A DNA stretch of 64,000 bases from Schistocephalus solidus. Its lineage: Eukaryota; Platyhelminthes; Cestoda; Diphyllobothriidea; Diphyllobothriidae. Positions 27,003 through 39,000 of this stretch are shown one piece after another (the stretch's first letter is position 1; each line of letters opens with the position of its first letter). A program made the translations under genes and the position numbers. Below the pieces are notes generated by a model, which was not told the origin of the DNA, did not search any database, and saw nothing but the letters and a program-made list of their open reading frames with translations. The DNA lies in NCBI GenBank assembly GCA_017591395.1, contig WEDG01000423.1:62001-126000 (forward strand), in the 5' to 3' direction.

Positions 27003-30000
27003 GATTATGATAATCCTACGACAAGGACCTTGCTGCATATTACTCTATATAATCAAGGAGATTGTCCTCCCCGTGAAGTGCACTCCTTGTCTTGAAGGAG
27101 AGCACTCCCCCAGAGTTATTTAATTAGAACTGGCCTTGTTGCAAGTATAGATAATGTTGTCTTTTCTGGCAACTGGCAGAAAAGGACATTATTGCGTTGC
27201 ACCTTTTCGACACGACAAAATGCAGCTAAAAACTTCGTTGAGGAGAGGCCTGCCCAAAATAAAATGCAAGTAAAGCCTCGACAGTTTGGTCATCAGCGCT
27301 ATTTATGAGTCAATGGAACCAAAACTGCTGCTCGGGATCTTATATCATCGGCAGATAAGAACGGGCCTTGGTTCTGATGCAGACGGCTACCGGTGGCCTT
27401 TCACACCGGTGTACGGAGCATTAACCCTTGTCCTATGTGCTAGTTTTCCATGTTCCTCCCTCCTATTTCGCAGATTGTGGACGCCTCCTTTCACAGGAGG
27501 TTACAAGATGATGACACCGCTGACTTTGTGGTGCTAATTTTTTTAATTCCCTTTTGATTTCATTACAATAATTTGGAAGGGCGTTCGCCAAGGAGAGACA
27601 CCCAATTCACTACCGTCAATTCGACCGGTCCATCTTTCCTTCAGTTGATACCGTTAGGTTGTGTTCATCAGACACGTTACGTCTCGTATCTGCTTACTGG
27701 GCTCACACTGTTCGCGAAGTTCACGTTTTAACATGCAAACCTGACGGCACCGGCGTCTTTTGACTAACTTTGCGGGCGGGAAAGAATGCGAATTCTGAAG
27801 GCGACTTCCAAGGGCAGTACTAAAATTTCAGCCAATAGCAACTATATACCTTGTTTATGTGTGATCTGCCTCTCCTTTATGCATTCATCTTATTCATGCC
27901 CTTGTGTGCTTCAGGTAAACGCCACAGACTAGCATGAGGTTACTCTTGTAAACTCATTCACCTTGAAAAGGTCGCTGCCTATTGGCTCTCAGCGTATGCA
28001 CCAATGGTTCCGCTGTTCTATCTCTATCTCACGCGTTAAGCTTCGTGTATTTTGTCAGGATCGAGCGTTTTAGGCGTCTTCATCGAGCAAGAAGAAAGAG
28101 TCTACCTTGAACCCTTTAATTACTCATTTTAAGCAGCGTCGCCGAAAAAATCTACTCGACGAGGCGTCACTCGCTGAGGAGGGGGAGGACTGTACGATCG
28201 CCAGCCAGAGAGCAAACTACGCGCAGGAGCATTCCCGGGAAAACCCTGTTGATTTTGACGATAAGCAGGCCAGTCCAAAACTCGAAAAAGCGGAGGAGGT
28301 AGAGGCAAAGATAATCAAAGACACACAAGAAGAGGTGGTGGACGATTTTGGACAAAACACCGACATGGAGGACTTCTCGTCGGTCTACCTTCCTGCAGAA
28401 GTGGAGCAAAGTTCCGTCGACGTAAGTGTTCCCAAGCCCTCTGAGAGTTTGTATGTAGTGCAGGTTTTTGCCTTCATTGTCTTCAGACCCATATGTCCAT
28501 CTGACAATGGACCTCAGTGACAGTAATGCAGTGGTGAACTCAAAAGTCACCATTCTAACGTTGGGTTAAAGCACTAATTCTGAGGTGATATGTGAGGAGG
28601 GTCTTTGCAATAGTTTAATTTTACTTGATAAGTTTCAGTTTCGAAAGCGAGACACGATCACTGAAACGAGAGCTTTATCAGCCTGAATTTTCGGATTCTC
28701 TCTCAAACTCATCATCAGAGACAGCCGCAGAAAAGAGCTTGTTGTGGTTTTTTGACTCCAATTTGTCGTCAGGCCAATTGAATGACGGAAACAATGAAAA
28801 TATTACAACAGATTGTCTTGGGTAGGGGCTACCTCGCGAAGATGTGGTGGAGGTGTAGAATTTTGAAATAGGGAGGGCGGGAAACAAGTGATTGTAGTTT
28901 TGTTTGGTGGACGGATGAGTGGACGGCATTACCGTGGTTGCAACCATTTACTCTTCAGTTTTTATCGTATTTGGAATCAAGTTCAAATTTTCTCAAAGCA
29001 CCTTGTGGAAAGCAATTACTCGTTGTTTTTTCTGCTTAGGTTTCATAAAAATATCCATGAAAACAGAGCTTTTCTATGACTGTCTGGACTATTCCAGCAA
29101 TCATATGTTACTCAACTTGCAATCAACCGAATATCCCTTTTCCCTTCTGACTGGAGGTAAATATATTTCGTACTAACCGGCGTGGCAACAAAAATATGTT
29201 GCGTAAATTGGGTGTTTTTAACTTTTTTTATTAGCTTCAACGAAATGTTCCAACTTCACTGAATTCAATCATACTTTGACTTTCAAGATCTTAAAAAGGG
29301 GCGCGCCAAAGTGTCTGGCGTCAACGGTCAGGTAACTGCAGAGTAGAGGCGACAGAAAATGCGGGTAGATTGATACAGTCTGTTTCGGGCTTTTTCTCCC
29401 TTCATTCAGCCAATCGCAACACTGATTGCCAGCTGGGACTGGAAACCAAACATGCACTCGAGTACGGTGCAGACAGTCCACACACTGGGTCTAGCAGATG
29501 TGTCATTAGCCCTTCATCGAACCGAAGTACATCAGTGCTTCGACAGCAGTCCTTCTCTGTCACTGCAGATCGGGTATTTATTCAAACAAGAATAGGCGCA
29601 CACCGATCTATTGGCTTCCCGAAGCAATAAGCTCCGTATGAGTGGCAAAGGCGCGAACAGGCAACCAATTACCAGGCCGAAGTCGGGCAAGTTATAATTG
29701 CAGAGAGGAGAGACGACAGAAAATATGGGTAGATTGATACAGTCTGTTTCGGGCTTATTCTGCCTTCATTCAGCCAATTATAACCCTGACTACCAGCTGG
29801 GACTTGAAACACAATCATGCGCTCGAGTACGGCGCAGACAGTCCCCACACTGTGTCTAGCAGATGGGTAATTAGCACTTCATCAATGTCTCGCCACCTGT
29901 CATTATCCGTCGCTGAAGATCGGGTATTTATTCAAACAGGAATAGGCGCACACCGATCTATTGGCTTCCCGAAGCAAACAAGCTCCGAATGGGTGGAAAA

Positions 30001-33000
30001 AGTTACCAACAGGCAACCAATTACCAGGCCGAAGTCGGCCAAGTTATAGTTGCAGTCTCCGCGACGCCTTACCTCGAGCTTATATGTGAACTGGTAAATT
30101 TTAAGAAAGGCGGACTGGTGAGGACAGTCGTAGTCGAGGCACTGCCAGTATTCAGCGTTTCTTAATGTTCTCGACGTTGACAACCTGACTAGAACTACCT
30201 CATACTGATGCTCTCCAGCGCACTTCCAACTTCCATCCAAAAAACGGAGTAACTTGACCAGTTTTTGTGCTGATTATCACTTTTGCGTGATTCAAATTCC
30301 TTTTAGCTCTATAAGTCTTGTCAAATCATTATGTCATGTTGTGCGAACAACAAAACTGTGTACCATAGAAAAGGCCAATTGGTTAGCGGGGGTGGGGAAT
30401 TGTCGGGACCTCGAATCTGGCGGCGGGGCGTTGCGCAGGTTACTTTAGTTTGCTGGGCTTTCCGTAAAAACAGTCAAGCACGCGGCAGCACCACAATACT
30501 TGTCTAAAAATGGCTTTAATGGTGGTTGAAGACGCGGCATATTTTCTGTGAAAGTCAAATTAGATTCCGGGATTTTCAAGTAATCAGTAGGTTGCGTTGC
30601 TAAGGGAGAGGGCAGTTATTAAAAATTGCATCTCGGTAGGGCAGAGAGACATGCCCACGTAGTGTCGTCTATGTGTGCTTTACACATCTAATGCTTCGGT
30701 TCGCATTCGAAATCCCGACAGTTTGACCTTGGCAAAGGACGTCTGCCGCGTGCTCCACCGATAGAATGCAGGACGGTGGCTTGCGCCGCATCTGCCGCAC
30801 TCTCTCTTCCCTCATTCACATTTTTCCGATGGTAATACAATTTCAAGATGACTGGAGGCGAGCGAAGGTACAATATCTGAGAAGGCTTAAGTGCATTTTA
30901 CAGGCGACTCTTATCACTCATGCTGAGAACGTAATAGTGCCACCATTAAAAGAGGCCATTGCAGTCCTAAAAATGACCATAATAGCCCGTCAGGTGACAG
31001 AATTCCAATCCAGTACTCTAAGCGTGTAGTTTTCGATTCAAATGAGTTTTTATTTTAGCGAGGAATGCGCTGGTGTGCTGTAAGGGTACAATCGCCTATG
31101 TCCCCCTCACACTCTTTGCCCATATAACAGGTGTCTGTTACCAAATAGGTTTATGGGATTGAGCGCGGTAACTGATGCTCTGTAACGCCCTTACGTAGTT
31201 ACAGGTAGTTGCGGAGACTCAGCGCCTCCCCATAAACCCGTGCCCTGAAGCAGTCGGACCACCGTCTTTGGTACAGCCTAGCCCGTTTTGGGGAGCTTAT
31301 TCGAACTCCCCAGATCCTAATTATTGTCGCAAACTGGAGTGGCGCTTCACCAACCTACTTTATGAAAGCGACCTGATTGCTTCTTCATTCTCTATAACTC
31401 CTACACAAGTCCATCGCAGAACCTTCCAGCTGAACGCTAGGGTATGGTGGGCAGAGGATGACAGCCAAACCAAAAAAGCTACTCTGATCCCGTCTCTCTT
31501 TAACACTATTCCTTCCGCATTCCAAGATGAAGGTGATCTTAGTCGGCATTAGACATACTAAGGTAATTACCGTGCTTACGCGCTTCTCATGGCAGCTCTT
31601 GAGTAACATATGTCTGTCACGAGGAAGACGTGCAGCGTCCGTCTTGGCAGCTATGTGACCACGTAGCAACCAGATCGTCAGAATATTGCATTTTATGCAT
31701 GCCTTTTAACTCATTCTGCTGACTGAAAAATCATCCGAAAATTTGAACGAATTAAGTCCTCATTGTAACAACTGGGACTCATCAAGTGCATCTCACTCTC
31801 CGTAGTGCGTCTTAGGCTTTCTATTTGCCATATGCTGTTGGATGCGGGATAACGGTAGGTTATGTACAGCACCAAGAAAGCCGGAAACCTTATGCTCCTC
31901 TTCTACGGAACCAGTGGTAATAGGGTGTGTGGGGCATTACAGCGGGTAATACGAGGTCCTTGTAAAATTGCATGTTTTGTTCTTTTGGTGCATCTGTTAT
32001 AAAGACTCCAAGATTTTAATAGCCGTAGCGGCCTGAAAGCCCCGAGGTGAATTCATCACCGGTTTCACCTTAACAGCCTTCTGTCGAATCCAGTTGCTTT
32101 GACACCTGTTTAAAAGTGTACTTATCCTGACGTGAAACATTCTCGTGATGAATACTTTTCAATCACCGAGCATAGATTAAAACATGAGCCTGGTATTTCT
32201 GGCTTTCTTGGTGCTGTACATCACCTACTGTTACCGGATGCTGCTCTAATCTCGAAATAGACCTTTATTTCCTGCCGAATGACAAAAGTCTTTGGTATTC
32301 GAAAGGGCAAGGCGATTGAATGGTCTGCAGTAAGCCCTCGTCCATTCCGTTCCTAACAATTCATACCAATTTGTATCTTCTTAAAAAAGATTCATTATAC
32401 TATTGGTAGCTGTTTACACTCCAATGCCGATAACTTAAATAAAATCGTTTGTCAGTTTTTATTGAAATTTCTTCTAATTATAAAACAAAATACTGGTGAC
32501 TATACAACTCCGGTTACTCCGAAAAACAAGATGGTTAAAAGGATAAGTAGAGAATAACACAGACAATCCTTCGACCGCATGTTTGTGTTAAAATTGGCGG
32601 ATGATTTAGTCACTAAACTTTTTCGCCTTCCAACTTATGCCTCAAGTCAGTTAGTTCACTCCTCTTTGGTATTTGTCACCTTTCGAGATATGATGTGTGT
32701 GTATGTCCGGGTTCAGGTGGGGGAGTTGAACAGAACGTGAGGCAGGTCCAGCGCAAGTCACCATCTTTGTTGTGGAAGATACGGTGGACATCGTCGAAAA
32801 CGACGGTCGAACTAGCGTGTGTGTCTTTATGTTAGGACAGGTTTGCCCGATGTTAACACAGTGACCGTTTAGGCCTGCTAGACCATCTAAAAAGTTGCGC
32901 TTTCAGTGCTCTTGAACTGAATAGGTGGGATCCCTTAGTTTTTTTTGCATATCGTGCAGTGAGCATCAAATTCGCCATTCACACTAACCAAGTTGAGAAT

Positions 33001-36000
33001 ACTTCGTACTCGAATGGCATGAAGAATAAACTATACATATATGAAGACGACATATTCTCGTTGGCTAAAATCACTACACCATTCGGAATCAGATAAATGC
33101 TAGGACGAAACGGCCCAAAGTGTACTTTCGGTCATCCACAGATCATTCGGCAAAGTGATTAAGGATATCGTGGACGCTTGTTCGCTGAACAACTGTTACG
33201 TTCTGCATAAAATAACCGTTGTACTATCCAAGTTGCTCTTTAGTCTGTCTGGAGAATCATTAGGCTTTATTTCACTTTGTAGCCATCTTATTCTTCCAAA
33301 TGATATACCTTCACCTGTAGCGTACTTTGTGAACACAATTCTGTATGTACACACGTATATAGCCTCAGTGCCGACAACAAATTATTGAGGTTTGTTTGAA
33401 TTCGCTGTGTTCAACGCGAACCGGGTAAGACTATGCCCAGATGAGAATGTTAAAGTCAAAATAAGTTAAAGTTCTATCTTACTGAAGTCTGCAGTGAACT
33501 TTACCAGTCTACTCTAATTCCAGCATTTGTAGGGACGCCTTTCCTACATAAACCACTTTAAATTGATCGGGTGTGGCTAATTGATCCGTCAAACGAGATT
33601 GTTACGCCTAGAAGACTTACCTCTCTAGCCATGGGTGGTGGGGTAATGCAATATAGCTTTTCTCTGCTCTCACCGGAACGCTGTTGTTAATTTGCCTAAG
33701 AAAGCAGTTACTTCTCACAGTTTACACTGCGTGGGCGACAGTATTACGTCAGCATTCCCGTCCTCAGTGGGTTCTGATTTGACCCGAGTCACCTGAGTCA
33801 CCCCTGGTAACCGATTCGCATATTTTATGGCGCTCTACCTCAAGAGGCAACGTTGAGGCTTCTCTCTTGTTTTGACACCAATGGGGCCAGGAGTTGGGAT
33901 GCAGATTTTACCATTGCATTTTTTTGTGTCAAGGATTTTTTTCTCAAATTGGGTTTGTGATCATGCCCGCGGGTGATATTGCCTCGTTCTCTGAATTTCA
34001 CGTGTTTATTCGTTGATCCGAGCCTCTGGCCACTTTTAAAAATAATTGTTTCGCCAGTCCGCTTTTGGCTAGGACACAGTAAATGCTTGTTTAAACCATG
34101 GAGTGAGGTAGGATACTTTTTTACCAGGGCTAACAGCAACTGAACTCTATCCATCTGCACTCATACCCTTTCAGTAACATAGAGTAAGGACTTTGGATTG
34201 GTGAGTAGGACTGGCCTGCCTTTTTTAGTTTGCAGTTTCACGATCACGTAGTTTCTCAGCGGGCCGATCTTCCGTGTGATTCGCTCGAAGAAAATGCCTA
34301 ATTTAAACCGAATGTTAAAAGCCGTCTTTCGTCTTTTTCTTTGTTCAAGTTTCGTGTTTGTTGCCTTTTACGTTTAATACGCGTCCAAATAATATTTCCC
34401 TTCAATTTAAGGAGCCATGTTCCTAAGTGACGAAGACAAAGGTTGTTCGTTCGCTGGAATCATGGCTTTATTCGTCTGAGCTTTCGAACTCTTACTGGAG
34501 TCCATCGTCAGAGATAAAACAGCAAAATAAACGTGTAACATTTATAGGGGGTGGCAATCAGACACCATTGGCGCCAGTCCGGAGGTGACTACGCAGGGCC
34601 CTGTGTGCTGGCACCAGATCGATAAATCGATTGACCGAGTTCTCATCGGAGGCCCAGGCTTCAATCAATTCTTGGCTTGTCTTGCAGCTGGCGTGGGCGA
34701 TGATCTTCGTGGCTGCGAAATTAAACTCGTGACCCGTTTCTTAGGTGTGGGCAGCCAGTTGCGATAAACCGTCACCCCGTCTCACAGCAAGCTTATGCTC
34801 GTGTATGTGCGATCCAAGCATACGTCCTGTCTGTCCTGTGTAGTTACAGGAACAGCGGAAGCGCATTGCGCCCGAATTTTTCACGAATGAAGGTGAATGT
34901 CCGCATTACAGGTGTGGCTCACAAACAAAGCTATGTGAGAACACTGTTCAAATGCGTCCAGGCTCATTGCAGCAACCCGGTGGAAAAAGCACGTGAGGCC
35001 CGATACCTCCGCGACCAGTTTATGCGGAACGGCTATCCGAAGGCGTTCTTAAGCCGCTGCCTGTGTGTTCGCCCAAGGAGGACCCAATCGGGACCAAGCC
35101 CTACGGTATGGCATGCGATGCCATACATCAAGGACGTGACAGAAGTGAACGAGCGCATTGTTGCGGGACTTGGTGTCGGAATTGCGTACCAACCCAAAGC
35201 TACCATGCACTGTAAGGTCATGAGAAACAAGGACAAATTAAATCCGAATAAGCAATCGGGAGAAATATATCACATCCCGTGCCAAAACTGTTCCTGTAAC
35301 TACACAGGACAGACTGGACGTATGCTTGGATCGCGCATACACAAGCATAAGCTTGCTGTGAGACGGGGTGACGGTATATCGCAACTGGCTGCCCACACCT
35401 AAGAAACGGGTCACGAGTTTAATTTCGCAGCCACGAAGATCATCGTCCACGCCAGCTGCAAGACAAGCCGAGGATTGATTGAAGCCTGGGCCTACGATGA
35501 GAACTCGGTCAATCGATTTATCGATCTGGCGCCAGCACACAGGTCCCCGCGTAGTTACCTCCGGACTGGCGCCAATGGTGTCTGATGCCCCCCCCCCCCC
35601 CCCCCCCCATAAATATTACTCGTTTATTTTGCTGTTTAATTTCTGACGATAGACTCCAGTAAGAGTTCAAAAGCTCAGACTAATAAAGCCATGATTCCGT
35701 TGAACGAACATTTTTCTTCTTCATCACTTATACACACACCAGGAATGCGGACATTCGCCTCCAGTCATGTTCCTTTTGATACTCGAAATTACCGCTTATT
35801 CTGTTTCTAGGGCGTAGCGCTTGGACGTAAAAGCGTTCAGCTCACTTTCAGTGACTGGAACTTGTGAGTCAACCTTTTACGGGCCTTTGACAGCAAATCT
35901 TTCTGGCAAGACCCGCCTTTATCAGCGTTTACTTTAAACGTTCAAACGAATTCAGGCGGTTTGCATGGCAAAATCTGTTCCAGGGAGCACAGACGAGATG

Positions 36001-39000
36001 CTGGAGGGGGGGGGGACCACTGCACCATGCAGCAGCAGATCAGTGAAACACGCATTTGTTTGGGCCTTCAGTTGCTACCTGTCCTGCCGATAGCCTGTTG
36101 TCAGCTTGTGTATGTCATTACGCGGTTATCCCTATGAAGCTGGAGCATTTCAGTTCAAATATCCACATCAGCTTCTAGAACCCGAGTTAAAGTTTCGTTG
36201 CAAAGAATTTACTCCAAGTTCGCGTATTAAATTCTGAGCAAATTGAAAAGCTGAAACTTCCAAGCTGTGGTACTTTACCGAAAAAGCATATGCGAAACAC
36301 TAGAGACCCACTGATGAACCGAACTCCTCGCAACTCGGCAAGACACTCGTTTGGGTTTGTAGCTAGTACCTGTGCTGTCACTATGGTGTCTCATGCAAAA
36401 TATGTTCCATTGATTGAAACGCTCTATTTCTAGCCTTTTTAATGAGGACATACTTCAGCTCACCCTTTTTCCCCTACAGAGGGATAATTCGCAATGCAGT
36501 GGAGAACAGGAGATAGTGATGGTAGACTCGGACAACAAAAACGAGAGACTGGTCGAGGACTCGCCAGTCCTCTCTGCCGGCGACTGCGATTTCTCCATCG
36601 TGGTCTCTAACGAGGAAGCACATCCGAGGCGGCTGCCTAAGCGCTCTGCTTCCCCACAAAATTTCAAAGTCTCTCGCACCCGTGAATACCAGGCTGTCCC
36701 CAGGGCCTCCTCACGCCGCACGCAGCCATCCCCACGGCCCCGAGTCCACCCTCTTCCACACCGGACACTCCCCCTTCCGAGTCCGGGAGCACCTCCCCCT
36801 CCAACTCTCCACCTCGTCACTGCCACGGCAGGCACGACCGCACCAAGCGCTCAGTCAGTGGCAGCCGTTCCACGGTGGGTCCCTGCGGTTCAACCTGTCG
36901 CAGTGGCCTCCCTAAAGGTGCCGAGTCCTGCAATCACGGTGGGGCGAGTATGTACGAGTCGCTGCCCCGAACGAGGCGCCGGACCCCCTGCCCATCAGAC
37001 CAGCGCAGTTGTTGTCGTCCCTCAGACTACTCACAGGTGGACTGTGAGTGTTGTTCAGAGCACGCTGCAAACCTGCCCGGCTCGTATGCAAACTTGCCAC
37101 CACAAATAAGCGGCCGAACTCCGCGTCTACGGCATGGCGGGTCACTAAAAATCTTCCGCAATGTCCGCATGTCACACGATCTGGCCCGCGAACGAGAGGT
37201 TATCGACGAGTTGTCGCCGGATGTCTACTGGAATGACAGTTCAGGAAAGCATGGGTGGGCCTTCTTCTAGTTTATTAGTGTATCATTTGCATCATCGTTT
37301 TAGCTTTCCTAGGACCCAGTGATTAGGACCAAGTGGAAATGTTTCGCTTGTGTATTTACTCCGTTAATTACTTCCCTGCCCTCACTAGAATGCCCTATTT
37401 TGAGCTCCTATTTCTCTTTTTTCTGTGGTGACGCCGGCCTCGTGGTGTATCAGACTTGTTAGCACCTTTTGAATTCACATAACTTGGAGAAACTGAAGGT
37501 CAGACTAAGTCCACTGTCTGATTAGACACGGTTCAGAGTTGCTTGCAGTTGCACGCATGTTAGTATGCTGTTACCGACACTGGTAACCACAGTCGTGAAC
37601 GCAGTGTCTGGTCAGGCATTCGCTCTTGTCTACGCGCACTTCTCACGCGTTGAAAATTCACCATATGCGCATCAGGGTTCCTTATGTGGGATCGCAGACG
37701 TGGAGAGTTGTCCTGCGGCCACACTGTAAGAGCATCCAGTGTAACTTCACCCGCACTTCGGGTGATGAGTTCACCCTATCTTTTAACAACCTATAGTCAA
37801 ACATGCAATCTTCCTAGGTCCGGTCACTAACATTTCTTTCTTTTATTGCCTATGTTATAGCCAGCGGCATTTCTCCTCTCATCGTCGGCTAGAGTTGACT
37901 GCACTAGATTCCGGAGAGGAACGGATGCATGCGCCTTATTCCCGACGTCCGCGAGACATGGGGGAAAATCGTCTCGGCTACTCTACCGGCACCGGCCTGG
38001 ATCAATTAGCGATTGAGGAACTGGCTCGCAGTGTAACTAACCTCAAGTCAGACATTGAACGGCTTACGCTTCAGCAGCAATCCTTCATGGACTCCGCGGC
38101 ACCACGAAGTTTGGAGCCCCCAATTGAGGGCGATAGCATGAATGGTCAGGACGTCGTGGCAAACAGACCACGACCGCCTCGCAACCTGCATTCCGCCCAG
38201 TCGGTCGGTCGGTTGCATCACTCCCCGAACAACAAACCGATGACACCCTCCACATCCAGGGCCACCTGGAACGCACGCACTTCCCTACGGTATCCCTCGC
38301 AGGCAGACATGCAAAGCACGAACCTTGGCCAGGCTAACTGCGAACTTGTACCCACAGGAGTGGGTACCACTTGTGATATCCCGTCCCCAGGAGAGTCGAC
38401 TTCCCCGGTATTTACCAGCAGATTTCTTAGGTTAACATGTCGAAGAAATCAAGCGTTTGTTGAATAATAATTATAATAACAGTATCAAGTCAGTCCTTCC
38501 CGATGGTTAGATACAAGTGAATATTTTGTATAATTAAACAGACTCTTAAAACATCTGCCTCGTACCCGCCCGCACCTGTTTCTTTCCAATTCCAAACCAG
38601 ATTCAAATTGGCTGGACATGGGTCTGGAAACAGTGGATAAAGTGGTATGACACGTCCGTCTAAGGCATGTCACGCATACACACGATGTGTTGTCTGTCAG
38701 CGCCGAAATTGGAAATCCTCATCGCATGAGTGACGGGTGATGTTTTTTTTGACTGTTTGAATGCGTACACATGATCGATACCGGAATGTGTGGAGACCAC
38801 CAAGGTGGGCTGGACAGTTATTGACCGGGGGTTCCTTACAGTGGTTCCCCAGTCACTATACCCACGAATCTCCGCTCAGGCCAACAAACGCCTCTGTGCA
38901 TGGCAGTAATCGAAGTGAACGTTCACACGATGGGACAGGCTGAGACGTTATCTTGTGGTGATGTGATTGATAGAACTGAACAACATGTCTGGTTCCGGAT

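Noticed and set aside
26793..27123. Frames rich in Met/Val or Ile/Thr runs on both strands
   Set aside because: They are translated trinucleotide repeat (GAT/GGT)n.
30766..31029. 87-residue + strand frame
   Set aside because: No motif, and no acceptor or donor in phase with the neighbouring CAMSAP exons.
36455..36835. - strand frame of 126 residues over exon 36480
   Set aside because: Shadow of the GC-rich + strand exon, with no motif of its own.
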